From: Sphagnum magellanicum
Taxonomy: Eukaryota > Streptophyta > Sphagnopsida > Sphagnales > Sphagnaceae
Length of the DNA stretch: 64,000 bases
Direction: 5' to 3'
Assembly: GCA_021904315.1 (NCBI GenBank)
Contig: CM038908.1
Location: 17,008,501 to 17,072,500 of the forward strand
Numbering within the stretch: position 1 is the stretch's first letter; each line of letters starts with the position of its first letter. The notes under the pieces were generated by a model. That model searched no databases, was not told the origin of the DNA, and saw only the letters and a list, made by a program, of their open reading frames with translations. Made by a program: the position numbers and the translations under genes. Of this stretch, positions 50,246 through 62,994 are shown in pieces.

Positions 50246-53149
50246 TCCCCTAAACCCAAAAAATATAATTAGAGCCCCAACATAGAATAATGAAAAAAAA
50301 ATTGCAAACATTAATTTTAAAAATTGGAATCAGAGGTTATTAAGAAAATCAAGGAATTGCCCAACAATGGTAACAATATATTGCATTACCATAAAAGGTT
50401 CAAGGGAGAATAAGAAAAATAATAATATATAATGACTATTAAGGAAAAGGCTATAATGCGTGATGATGATAAACATACCACTTTTAATATTTTGTAAGTT
50501 TGCATCATGCATTGCCCACATTAGTGTCATGTTACTTTCTCCTAGTCTTTTGCAATTCAATTTATTCTAATAAATTTACATGTGCATAAATATTGTTAAA
50601 TGAAAAATGAAAAAATAAGTTTAGAAATGATCTCAAGATAGGATCTTTTTAAAAAGTGCATAAGATGCATAAAGTCTCACCCAATCTACAACAAGCCCCT
50701 AACATTTGGTTTGAGTGAATTGACAATTGTTTGAATAGGCAACATGTATTGTCAAAGATTTTTTAAAATGAAACTCTTTGACAATACGTGTTGCTTATTC
50801 AAAAAGAAAATAACAAAGTTGTGCCCTTCCTCCTTTGTGTAGGTTATTTCTTAATCACATGATCTTATATTTCCAAGCTATGATGTTTAAAAAACAAATA
50901 CTCAAAAGATTTGAAATGATTCATATGGGAAGAACCCCAATTGTTTGCAACAAAAGTTTGAACATGAAAAAGAAGATTGCTTCTCCACTAAAAACCTATA
51001 CATTAACCATTTTTAAAAAATTGGAATGTCAGACTATAAATGACAACATAATATGAAGTAATCAAACTTAAGAATGAAAAAAGAACACCCAACAGTAGAT
51101 CCCACATATTATAATTTAGTTTAATAGAAAAATAATTTTTTACACCCAAACCAAACCATATATATAACATCTATGGTAAATTTCATTAGGTGAACCATGC
51201 ATTAACTTTTTTAAACACATCTTCAAGCAATAATCTCAATTTTATGATCTTTCAAAAGGTTAATCAATTTCAACATCTTGATGGTTTCAACATTTATTAC
51301 AACGATTCATTTTTTATTTTGATACTTTGATGTTGACCGGGGAGGAAATTTGGACGAGATTAAAGTGAAATCAATAATAAGTTGATACCATTTCAAATTA
51401 GTATATGCTTTTTGATGTATAAAAAATTGTTTGTGACCTTCAAAATAGTAGAATCTTATATATAAAGGTTTCTTGGAACCATCATTCCAAATTTTTGTTC
51501 TAGAATTTATGTTTTTTCAAACACTCCCACAATCATCTAATACTCCAACAATGACAACTAGATCAAAGTTTCCCAAAACCTTATCTACTAAGCTAGGACC
51601 AAGCATTTTGTAATTCAATTTCATTCAATAATTTGTTTGCAAGAAAAACTCAAGATATCAGTCCAATATTTGCCAACAAGGAATGTGCTATCACAAAACA
51701 CATAATGTCTTTTCATTTTTCTTTTGCTAAGGACTAAAAGTATGTCAATTTGAACATGCCATGAACAAAAGAAGACATTAATCACCAATTTGGGAAACAT
51801 TCAACTAGATTCAACTTGCAACATGACTTCTTTTTAACATAGTTATTAATTCAATACATGTCAAGAAAAAAAACTTGTGTCAATTGCCTCTATTTCAGGT
51901 CTTTGTGATGATGACAACATGGTAAGTTAGTTATCTACAACAACAATCAAGATTTGTGTAAATCATGTTTATAACTTGATGACAACAATCCTTTCATTTG
52001 AATAATAAAATAAAACTAGTTATAATTTATAAAATCCCATGATGTTTGCATATCCATGAAGTTGTAATGATGCACTTTGATATGGCCCTTGACACATTTT
52101 GCATGTGACTATGTCTTTGATCATGTGTTATTGTTGTTTTCGAAATATATTGGTGGCACTTCTAGCTCTTGCATTTTTTAGAATGTATTCAATCATTAGC
52201 CTTAATAACATCCATTGTTTATGATAATTTTTGAATCAAAAAAACCCTTTATTTGTTAAGCTTACTTGGTGTTTCTTACATTTTAAACACTTATAAAATC
52301 TTTATAATGGAACTTGAATGATTAATATATTGGATATTAAAACAAGGTATAGAGTCCACATAAATCAAAACATGTTAGAAAAGTAATCCCAAATAGTGAG
52401 TAAAATGAAGATATGTGAAAACAAAGCTAGAAAATATGTGAAACCTTTTGACATTGAATTGTAAAACTATATGAATTTATCAACCATGACGTGGACTTGT
52501 TTTTAAAAGTTTAAGATCTTATATTAACCATTTAAAAAAAAAATTTAATGCATTTTTCACATATTAATTCATTGTTCATTATTTAAACATGAATAATAAT
52601 TAACATGTTTGTGAATTGCAATTCAAGAATTCCATGCAGATGGTCCACTTCAAAATGGTTTCAAATGCATGTTTTAACAAATTAAAAAAATAAGTTTAAT
52701 TTTACGTACTTATAGATAATTATGTTTTGAATGCTTGATGAATTAATATAAAGAAAACATGTTTTTAAAAACCTTGTTATTGTTTATATTCAAAAATTCA
52801 AATTGAACAAATGCACAATAAGGGTCATGGCTAAAGCTAGGTGCAGTGGCATAGTTTTAACAACTTAAATTTTCCATGGGCTTGGGCTAGCTCAAAATAA
52901 TAAACCAAAATAATTGGCTTTGGGCAATGATGTGCACCCTCCTTTCTTTCAGCCTACTACTCACATTCCCATCAAAGCCTATTAATCCCTACCTTTCCAT
53001 TTCTAATTCTTTTAACATGAAAAATTCAAACATTGTCTTTTGTATTTTTCTTTTTATTTCTTCGTTTATTACAAGCATCAGTGATTACAATATTTAATTG
53101 TCTTGGATCAAAAAGTTTAAATATGAAATAAATATTATTTTTATCCATG
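50246..53149. other. gene-free AT-rich stretch
   Basis: Apart from the hairpin at 50730 I see only chance ORFs. Confidence 0.5.
50730..50803. repeat. 74-nt near-perfect hairpin
   Basis: TTTGAATAGGCAACATGTAT-TGTCAAAGA pairs with TCTTTGACAATACGTGTTGC-TTATTCAAA over 29 bp with two mismatches, separated by a 16-nt loop (TTTTTTAAAATGAAAC). No flanking duplication. Size and pairing are compatible with a small-RNA precursor or a tiny foldback element; I cannot tell which. Confidence 0.8.
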
Positions 53150-53417
53150 TTGAGTGGACACATGGCAATTGCAAATGTGTTCACATAACAAGCCACATGT
53201 CTAGCCTACCCTAAGTCTAGGTAGTCTTTGAGGAGCTAGGCCTAGGTTTAGGTAGCCTAAGCCACGTGAATGGCCTAAGGCTAGGACCTATCCTTAAATG
53301 TAGCCTAGGAAATTAAAGGCCTAACCTAGGTGGCTTAAAACCTAACCTTAACCTAGGTGGCCACCTAGGCAACTTAGGTTTGCTAGGTGCCTAAGCAATT
53401 TAACCTAGGTTGTAAAT

Positions 53418-53485
53418 ATGAGGATTTGAGCTCCTCGTTTCCATGACGGGAAGTCAACTCCGTAACCATTAAAGCACACATTTAT
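53418..53485 (-). other. tRNA-like segment, copy C
   Basis: The minus strand reads GTGTGCTTTAATGGTTACGG ... GAGGAGCTCAAATCCTC, then ACAACCTAGG. It aligns with the head at 3789 from the A-box-like to the B-box-like part and into CAACCTAG. Not an intact tRNA. Confidence 0.45.
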
Positions 53486-54318
53486 AAGTTGTGAATTTTT
53501 GTGAACATATAATATATGAGAATCTTCAAAAAAATTCAAATCTACTTATTACAAGATTTATAGGTAATTTAACCTAGGTAGGTGGGTAGGAGGGTAGGAC
53601 ATAAGTAGGTAGGTAACTTATCCTAGGTAGATAGGAGGGTAGGAAATAGGTAGGTAATTAACTTAACCTAGGTAGCTAACCTAGGTATGTAGGTAGGTTA
53701 TTTTAGTCTACGTAGGTAAGAATGTAGGAAATAGGTAAGTAGGTAATTTGATTTAAGTACCTATAGCTAGGTAAATACATGTGTAATTTAGCCTAGGTAG
53801 GTAGGTAGTTAAATTAACATAGTTTTTTACATTAAAAGAAGTAGTTTAGTAATTTAGGCTATTTAACTAAGTAGGTTAACCTAACTTGCTAGGTAGCCTA
53901 ACATAATTTAACTAGGTATCTAGATTAACATGTAACTTCATGTAATTGTAGTAGTAGTCATGTAGTCACAATGATGACTAAAGCATACATGGCTAAATAT
54001 ATGACTACATGATTGAACTAGGATATAGTTATTAAATGTTTTAATCATGAAAGACACATTTTGGCATTGTGAAGTTAGGGGTTACCTATGGATTACCTAG
54101 GGCCTACCAAGGGCTTATTTGGGCTTTTTAACCTATGGAGCCCCTAGGTAGCCTAGTTATCCTTACAAAATATTCAAGTAGCCTTTTGATAGCTTGGGTC
54201 ACCCCTAGGTAGCCATTTTAAATAGTTTTCAAATAGCACATACAACCTTTATGTAGCCCCTATGTAGTCTAAAAAACCTCTACATAGGTCTTTATGTAGC
54301 TTATAAAACCTATATAGC

Positions 54319-54529
54319 CTTTAGGTCATAGTTATGACATTCTTCATTTTGCACATTAAAATTCTTTAAAATTCTTCATTTAGCACCTTGTCATAACATT
54401 CTTTACCCGCGAATGTTTACCAAATTACACTGGTTGATCTATAAATTTTTAAAAAATTCTTTAAAATTCTTGCTTCTTTGGGCTTCCATAACATTCTCGC
54501 ACCAAGAATGTCATAACTATGCTTTAGGT
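54319..54529. mobile_element. hAT-type MITE with 8-bp TSD CTTTAGGT
   Basis: The element proper is 54327-54521 (195 bp). Its ends are the perfect 18-bp inverted repeat CATAGTTATGACATTCTT. It is flanked by CTTTAGGT at 54319-54326 and 54522-54529. An 8-bp duplication and CA...TG ends are the hallmarks of hAT transposons. There is no coding capacity. It interrupts the TTAGGTAGCC array, so it is younger than that array. Confidence 0.88.
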
Positions 54530-54939
54530 AGCCTAGGCCACCCTACTCAACCCTTAAGTAGCCTAAATAGCCCCTAATTGGGCCTTTAAATAGCCTAGTT
54601 AACCTAGGCAACCGTATTCAACCCTTAGGTAGCCCTTAGGTACCTTAAATATCTTGGATAGCCCCTCATAGGTATTTTAAGCAAGCCTTAAGTAGCATTT
54701 AGATAACCTAAACAACATTTAAGTAGAACTTTAAGTAGCTTGGGCAATCCCTATGTAGCCCTTAGTTAACTTAGGTAGCCTAAGCAACCCATAGGTAGTT
54801 TTAGGTACCTTAGAAAACCTTTACATAGGTCTTAGGTAGCCTTGATAAGTCCTGGGTAGCCTAGTGCAAATTGAATAAGTCATTAAGTAGGTTAGAGAAA
54901 GTTTTTATTGAAATGTGCTTTTAATTCATGTTACATAAA

Positions 54940-55005
54940 AAATGGTGGTGCAATGGTGAGGACTTTGCCTTTCAATGTAGAGGTGAAGGGATTGAATCCT
55001 TATTC
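54940..55005 (+). other. tRNA-like segment, copy B
   Basis: TGGTGGTGCAATGGTGAGGA ... GAGGTGAAGGGATTGAATCC. It is preceded by CATGTTACATAAAAA, as at copy A (CATGTTATTTCACATAAAAA). The B-box-like part is altered (GGATTGAATCC). Confidence 0.45.
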
Positions 55006-55450
55006 TTACAATATATCTACCCTACTTTAGGCTAGGTAGTTGAAGTGCCTATTCTAAATGAAGTTCTTTAGGCTAAGTTAAGCCACTTAGGCTTTTAGTC
55101 CACTTTATTTGGCAAGGTAGGCCATTTAGTTTAAGCTCCTTAGGCTAGGTAGGTTAGGTCACTTAGCCTAGCCTACCTGGTTTAAGCCATTTAGACTAGG
55201 GTAAGTAGTCTAGGCTAGCTTGGCTAGCCTACACTAAGTGACATAGCTTAAGCAAACTTAAAGGGGGCCACGTGGTGTCATGTTTTTAAGTTGTAACTTA
55301 CCATGTGTCAACATTTTAGAAGTAATTTTACATTTAATTAAAACCAATCCAACAACTCAAAATGGTCCATCCATTGGGTGTGTCTTCCATGAGTATGTCC
55401 ACAATGATTACTAGTCATGGAATCACATGTGTTTTAAATGACTACAAATG

Positions 55451-58400
55451 TAGTTGTATATGTAGTCATATATGCTAGCTTTTGGCATAGTGATAAGTTT
55501 TCATTAGTCATATATATGTGTACTTGATAAGGGTATGAGGCCCATGTTTATCTCATATTATAATAAACCTAATATTAAATATTGTTGTACATGTTTTATT
55601 TAAATACCTAGCTAAATTACTAATTATGTAATGAAAGTTAAATCCTTTATTTTGGTAATGTATTACCTTTGTCATGAAAGCCATTTCTAGAAAAAAAGTT
55701 GAAGTTCACAAAATAGTAGAACACATTGGAACTTGCATCCAACTTGTTTTTTTAGGTTTCACAAATTTATAAAAGACTGGAACAATAGCATGTTACAAAA
55801 GGAAAAAATTACCTTGAACAAGACTTGAAGTGATTGTTTCATGAGGAGGTAGCCCATTTTGAGTTGATAATAACAAAACCTTGTAAATGAATCAATAGAT
55901 TAAAGTGGTGTTCCAAGGTTGATGAAATTGAAAAGAAATTAAATTTACATTGTTACATTCAAATAACTTCTAAGATTTTTTAATGATTTATCATTGGATA
56001 ATAACCTACATTCTTTTGATTAGTAAACATAATGATTAAAATTGAAGGTTTTCCCATATTTTGCATGGATAGCATGTGGCTCAAGTTTTCAAATCATTTC
56101 TGATTAAAACTTTTGGTGAAGATGTTAATGATTTGGTCTTTTCATGTGATTACTTAATGTCAATGTTTTCCCTCTTTATGTGATCCCAATGAAACTAACT
56201 TGACACATCAACATGCATTTGTTCTTCCTTTGAAAATTGATTTCTTGGCCGTTTTCATTGCAATTGGATTGTCACATATAACACCTTGATTAGTTGTCTA
56301 ACTCACAATAATCATTTCAGCAAAAAAATAAAATTATATTGTAATTTTGACAATGCACAATATGCTAATGTGAATAATATTTTGCAATTACATTTTTCTT
56401 GGTGCTACTCCAATATATGTGGCAACTATTTGATTTTGATCTTCACTCTTCCAAATCATCGATTAACATAATCTACATTGGTGAAGTTTTATAAATAATA
56501 ATTCCTCCCTTTCAATAGCAAACTACATAATTTAGAATGCCCTTGAAATATTGAAAGTAGATCAAATATTGTGTCAACATCCAAATGCTTAATGTGTTTG
56601 TTGGAGAGTCAATTGTGTGTAATGACTAACAATAAAAAAATACATAAGCCACATCCAAGTGTGTAATGGAAAGATGCCAAGGCTTGCCAACAAGTTTGCA
56701 ATAATAGATCAAGTTAATTGGGGAGTTTAACTTGTAAGGTGAATAGTTTTGCCCATTGGGATTGGATGGGGGTGACAATCAATGAAATAAAAAACATCCA
56801 TGTAGTGTAGGAAATCATAATGGAAAATAAAATTGCATAACCCTAGTGTGAATTGTGGCGGGCAACAACAACCACCATAATGCATGAAATCTTAGTTCAA
56901 CTTGTAAGCAAGGCAAAAAAAATAAATTTAGTGATCAATTCAATTTTATTTTTCAAAACCTTGAACAACAAAATGTGCTTCAATGCGGGTGCCTTTTTAC
57001 TATTTTAAAGTTTGTAAAACCACTTGGTTGTCATTTTGGAATAACCAACATCTTGGAGGTCCATAAGATTCCACCTTTGATTAAATTTAATAGATGTCAT
57101 TTCCTAGTTCATTACATGGAAATATACTAGGTTTGCTACTACATTAACAAAATAACAATGTTTTAGTTCAAAGGTTCAATTTACATCTCATAATCTTTTA
57201 AACAAAATCGGAAAGCTTCCACATCAGTAGATTGGTGAACTTGTGGATCTAGATCATCAATATGAGTCTTTTTCAATGCTAATCATGGCAATATATTATT
57301 ATGTGTACAATTTTTGAAAGGTGGAGATCTAATGCCTTGGTTGATAATAGAGACCAATTGAAAGTAAAAGCTTTAGCATATGGCCAACTTGGCAAGTTGA
57401 TGTTTCATGTTCAAATTTTGTTTAATCACTTGTTTGAATACTATTTAAAAAACTTAGTAATCATCTAAAATTAATTTCATTCATTTTAGTAGTTGAATGA
57501 AGAATAGTTCCCCCACTCATGTTTTGAAGCTTGATATTTAAGACTTAAAACATCAATCACAATCATAGATTATTGTTTTATGAATTATTTTAACCTAGTT
57601 GTAAACTATTTGATTTGGTTGTACCAATTGCATTCCAAAAAAAATACCTTGATTAATCTTGATGTTGCTACTAATTCATTTATGTATGCGTTTCAATTGA
57701 AACAATTAAAATGACGATAACCTAAATTGGTTTCTAAATCATATCCAACAAAGACATGCACTCATGTGTTTTTGTTATAACTTTGTTCTTTTATTTATTG
57801 GAAGATATATTGTAGTACAAGGGTAGGTTCAAACACATGTCCATCAAATGATTAATTAAATTTGAAGATTCCATGTCAAAATATAAAATATTTCAATAAG
57901 TTTTCTATTTGCTTTTACAAAAGAAATTTATATGCGGAAAAATAAAATCTGAAAATTTCAGCATTTCTACAAATAATTTAATTAGTGTTGAAGTTGCCAA
58001 GGTACTATGGTATTCTACATTATCAAAGATGCACAATTTGCTCAAGTTAGGTCCCTTGCTTTTTAGACCCTAAAATGGTGTGCCACATGAGTTGATAGGA
58101 ATGGGGGACATTTATTGAGCTATTTTGCAATGTTGATATTTTTTCCCATTTAAATATCTCAAAGTTCAATCATCAAAAGCCATAAATATTGCCTTTCCCA
58201 ATATTGAACTATGTTCTTTCATTTTGCTTGATACCATTTGTATAACACTTAAAGTCATTTGTGAAGGTTAAGAAATATTGCTTGCTTGACCCATTAAAAA
58301 ACTATGATATTGTAGATGTCACTTATGGATAAGGTCAAGCATTTTAGTGCCTTGTCTCTCATCTCTTTGGATTGTTTGCACTCCATGAAATGCTAATATA

Positions 58401-59170
58401 TATTTCCACATGTGATCATAAATGACCATATGCCTTTAACAAAAATACTTTACCATTAGAAATTGCAAATTGTGATGGTCCATGTTGCTAAGTGTTGCCC
58501 ATATAATGTGGTTCTATTTGGACATTCTATTGTGCAAACATTGAAAAATGTGGATCCTTCATAAGGAATTTATACATGTTATGCTTGTGTTATTTTAAAC
58601 TCCACATCCTATTATTTCCTCTTCGATTTCGAAAACCAAACACTTGATGTCATAAAATCAAGAACCTACCCATGCTTTGATATATAATTAACAAACAATA
58701 AGTTTTTGGTAAGACTAGGCACATATGAAACGTTTGAGATCTTTATTTCCCAACTTGAAAAAGATTTACAAATTTCAAATGCTTTCAACTACCGGACTTA
58801 GTTCTTTGTAGTAGAATATATGAGAATACAACATTGTTTCGTGTCATGTATGCTTTCAAGCATTAGAGTCAATTAGCTAGTTTCACTTTTTTTTATCAAT
58901 AACATTAAATGCTACACAACCATAGGGTAAATGTAAGTAAGGTGACTCATTCTTGATGAACACAACACTCCACACAAGTTCATTTTGTAATGTTAAATTG
59001 GCAAGATTTAGATATTGCAACATCATTGAATAAGTGGCGATTATGTAACAGTCAATGAACTAATAAAACTCATGTGAACAAAAGCCCACCTAGATATTTC
59101 AAAAATATTTGGCTTTGGGAAAAAACAAAAAATAAAAAACAAAAACATTTGCAATTCAAATGACTTCATG
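55451..59170. other. gene-free AT-rich stretch
   Basis: No motif-bearing ORF on either strand. Nothing repeated that I could see. Confidence 0.5.
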
Positions 59171-59326
59171 CACTAGTAGAAAAATTGTCTTTTGCAACTT
59201 GTCTTATGCAACTAAAAAATGTCGCATGCAACTGCACATTGTTGCATGCAACTCCAAAATAGTTGCTTGTGAGATTTTTTAGTTGCATAAGACAAGTTGC
59301 AAAAGACAATTTTTCTACTAGTGATG
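59168..59326. mobile_element. CACTA MITE, perfect 50-bp TIRs, TSD ATG
   Basis: The element proper is 59171-59323 (153 bp). It starts CACTAGTAGAAAAATTGTCT and ends with the exact complement; the inverted repeats are identical over 50 bp and continue imperfectly inward. Flanks are ATG (59168-59170) and ATG (59324-59326). CACTA termini plus a 3-bp duplication identify the superfamily. The middle has repeated TTGCATGCAACT-like motifs. Perfect arms point to a recent insertion; a transcript would form a long hairpin. Confidence 0.92.
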
Positions 59327-62300
59327 AAAAATAAAGTCCAATTTATCAACTAACTTTAGTATATATCTTATTCATTGAACATTTTGTATTGAAGTACATT
59401 TGAACAAAAAAATAATAATCCATTTTCAAATCTACTTTTAATCTACTTTGTACTTCAGTTCAAGTTTGCTCATAGTTATTTTGGTACAAGTACATCCTTA
59501 TAAACTCAATAGAGAGCATGAATGACACAAAGTTTTAGTGTACACTCTACAAACTTTTTTTTTTGGGTTTGTTTTTATATGTGCTTATAAAAACATTCTT
59601 CTACCTACATTGTAATTACAATACCAATGATTTATGTCAACATAGAATTAAAAGTACACAAACTTTTACTTGACTATACTATTGTAAAGTACTTGAATGC
59701 TCATGCAAAAGTAAAAGACACATAGGTAACAATAGTACTCAAATTTCTAATAGATTAACATTTTGCAAATGAATGCATGGGCTTTCCATATGGTGTTGCT
59801 TAGATTGCCCATGTGTTTGTGGAGATTTGCCTTTTGCTGTGAGAAAGAAGGCATGAATCTATCTCAAATTCTCTCCTCCATGGACAGTCCACTACTGTCT
59901 TAGCGTTTGCTTATTCAAGAAGGGAAAGTAAATTGCAGGACCTTTGTGATGAGGCCACATGGAATAATTGTAATTTCAATGCAGATGGGAGGTTTGGTGA
60001 TCATTTTGTTGGAGCTACTGTGTGCATTCACATCTCCATCTCTTGAAAAATAACACCACGTCGATTCAAAACTCTAGATGCTCTAGCCACGCAGAAAGAA
60101 TGATATAGCTTGTATATTGATTTTGTGTGTCAAGAATACAAGATCTCTTCAAGGGATTAGGAGATGGGCAATCTGAACTTTGGGTGATATATGGGTATAA
60201 GCAAAAGTCTATTGCTTCTCATTTGGGCAGAAAACTCATAATGCAGTGTGCCCCCCATGTGTATGATGCATGTGTGAGTGAGTGCTGGAAGCGAAACTCT
60301 ATGGGTCATTGCTGTTGGCATTCAGATGAGAGTTAAAAGAAACCTTAGAACAAGAAGCATAGGAATCATGATATGCACCTTGTACCAAGGGTCACAAAAT
60401 GCAACAATATCTATGTTGAGGTGAGCACAGCAGAAAGAAAATCCCATGGAAGCTGGATGATGGAAAGGCCCAAGAAATCAAAGAAAGTTTTCCAATAACC
60501 TGGACTTGAATGCCATGCCATATAAAGAATTGTGGATGGAGTGGAGCAGATTGTGTTCACCTTGGACTAAGAGAAAGAATAGACAGGGTTTTTCTAAATA
60601 CACTTGAGAACCTTACTTCTGGCATGATTGATGTTGGCAGTGTTCATGCTCATGAATCCAAAGACCTTGTTGTGTGGCAAGAAACAGGTCAAGCTTCAGC
60701 AAATAAGAGTGGACTGCTGTAAAATGAGGGTTACATGCATGCTAGGAGCAGCAAGAGAAAACAAGAGAGGTTGTCTCTAGTGACACTAGTGAAGGATGAG
60801 GATGATAGACCATATTTGGAGCTTGAGCAAGAACAGTATCAATTGGTGAAGAGCAGAGAGACAGAAAGGGCAAGAGGAAGAGAGGGGGTGAATCTCTATC
60901 TCTGCCAATTAGCAGTGAGATTAAGCTTTACCTATCTGCACCAGCTTGTAGGGTTGTAAGGTTGTCATACTAATCCATCACTCAAGCCTGTGTAGAGTGA
61001 TGAACCTTCAAACACAGGAGCAGACCCCTACATGCAGGAAAGACATCTATGTACTCTCTCATCAACTTCACCCCTTGTAGGATTACCTCCTGCAAATACA
61101 GAGTCAGTATCTCAGTGCTAAAGAGAAAGGAGATTGTTCTTACCAAAATACGTAGCAATTCATCCTTATATGTTCATCTTGCTTCAGAAAGCTGGTGAAG
61201 AAGGAGCACAGGGTGGTGGAGTGGCAGTTGAAGTAGGATATACAGAAGCAAATCTGGAGAAGAACTTAAGAGGAAAAGTTGAAAAGATTCAGCATGTGGA
61301 CATCACATCAACTGGAGCCAAGAATGCTTATCATGTTACTACTGGGCTCTTGGAGAAAACATTGCAATATATCCCCACATTTAAAAAATCATGATAACAA
61401 GTATGGTCTATGGTCTGTGTCGACTATTGCTCAATTTGCTCTGTTCAAGGAAAAGATACTTTTGCAAGTGTCATTTTGCCTTTAGACACTTGCTGACATG
61501 TCCTGTACAACTTTCAAAGTTTGAAATGCACATCCAACAGATAGACAGATGATGACAGCAATACCATTTACTCATATTAATGTGGTGTTTTCCTGGGCTC
61601 AATATTAGCCATTTGTTTCTAGTGAGTGATGATGGGATGGTCCTGGCATGATCCTCTTACATGTACTGTGAAATTTCACAGAATGAGCTGTCTGCGGTTT
61701 CTGGCTGTGGATGCCAGTGGTACCCAATTAGTTGTCATGTTCTTGATGGCATCAGTTTGCAGGCACCAAGAGTGAGGCATTTGTGTTTCAGTATCCCATG
61801 AATTCATCACATGAATAAGTTGTTTTTGAAGCTCAGCAACCAGAAGATGTAGGTGATCTGAATGGGAACTAGGTTGGGGAGATTCAAGTTTTACATAATT
61901 CCTGCTTGAACCATCTAGTAATCACTTCTTTTGCATGTATCATTCTTCATCTGTTTTGCAATTATGGACAATTGACAGCCATGTAGACTAACACTGAAGA
62001 AATTAGACTACAGGTTGCAGGCAATTGGTAGAGTAATGCTGAAACCTACAATTTGATGAACATTCCAGATCAAGTAAATCCACATATCTTAAGCACATAT
62101 GGTTATGTAGGGTACTCTGCTCTACTTAAAAGAAAATACCTACTTCTACTAAATTGCAGCAGGCTTGGAGGAGAAAGAACACTGTGTAGCATGTGCAGAA
62201 GCCCCCTTGGGAGAATTGAGGCACTAAGCTACATGGCTCTCTACTATAGCTACTCCAATGTGGAGCCATTTCATTTATCTGAACAATCCCACATATTTTA

Positions 62301-62390
62301 TTTGGCAAACAACTTAAGTGAACTGTACTTTGTCTTGGAGTCATTTCTCCTTCCATGCTTTGCCTGCATGTGCCCTCCACATACAACAAC
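59327..62390. other. unassigned, gene-like composition
   Basis: From about 59800 the DNA becomes less AT-rich, like the genic island. Plus-strand ORFs at 60127-60336, 60510-60722, 60735-60959, 61134-61394 and 62053-62508 are short and carry no motif I recognise. TTGCTTCAG before 61188 looks like a splice acceptor and precedes a Gly/Glu-rich open stretch, but no multi-exon model holds together. It could be an untranslated or noncoding transcript, or part of a gene broken by decay. Confidence 0.3.
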
Positions 62391-62632
62391 CTCAAATTTT
62401 GCAAGCTTGAAATTTGTGCCAGAGATTCAATTTCATTCAGCCCTTTTGCTATCTTCTAGGCAATGGGGGGCCTTATGTCACATCCAACCTCAGATTTTCC
62501 AAGCTTGAAATTTGTGCTAGAGATTCATTTTCATTCAGCCCTTTTGCTATCTTCGAGGCAATTGGGGGGGACCTTATTTCACTGTACCCAAAGTTTGATC
62601 TGAACTTGTGCTAGAGATTCAATGTCATTGGT
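62391..62632. repeat. 98-bp tandem duplication (2.3 units)
   Basis: AAGCTTGAAATTTGTGCCAG...CATTCAGCCCTTTTGCTATCTT at 62403 recurs at 62501 with few changes, each followed by a short G run. A third partial copy (GTGCTAGAGATTCAATGTCA) begins at 62609. Confidence 0.88.
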
Positions 62633-62659
62633 TGTCCTTGAATGTCAAGCAACCAATCA

Positions 62660-62994
62660 TAGATGGAGGAAGAACTTCTGCCCTAGAAGAATATCTGACC
62701 ATATACTTTGAGGGATGTCTACATGGAAGGGTAAGGGAATTCATCCTGAAGATTCGTTTCCTTTGGAGGAAATAACTTGTGTCCTAGATGAATATCTGAC
62801 CGGACATTTTTGAAGGGATGTTTACATGGAAGCATAAGAGAATTCATCCTACGGGTTGGGCTAAGGAGTCAGGATTTGAATTTAGGGCTTTAATTTAGGG
62901 GAAGCAGTCTGAGGGATGTTTACACAGGGTAAGGGAATTCATCCTGAGGACTGGGCTAAAGGGTCAGGATTTGAATTAGGGGCTTCGGATCAGG
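62660..62994. repeat. ~100-bp degenerate tandem repeat, 3 units
   Basis: GAGGGATGT.TACA...GTAAGGGAATTCATCCTGA recurs with anchors at 62712, 62815 and 62913 (spacing 103 and 98). The last two units share GGGCTAA.G.GTCAGGATTTGAATT. The sequence is unrelated to the 98-bp unit just upstream, although the period is similar. Confidence 0.8.

Larger units (their letters stand above)
53150..55450. repeat. CCTAGG/GTAGG tandem complex with two tRNA-like heads (copies B and C)
   Basis: Left arm (53150-53500), read on the minus strand: tRNA-like head, CAACCTAGG, CCTAGG motifs, then GCCACGTG and GCCACATG. The centre (53560-54900) holds CCTAGGTAGGTAGG, GGTAGGAGGGTAGG and TTAGGTAGCC arrays. The right arm (54940-55450), on the plus strand: tRNA-like head, CTAGG motifs, GGCCACGTGG, and ACTCAAAATGGTCCATCCATTGG. 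Both arms match copy A (3.5-4.3 kb) in order. The two arms face outwards from the central array. No ORF. A hAT MITE is inserted at 54327. Confidence 0.65.

Noticed and set aside
62053..62508. 151-codon ORF as a gene
   Set aside because: It runs into the 98-bp tandem duplication, has no recognisable domain and no supporting exon structure.
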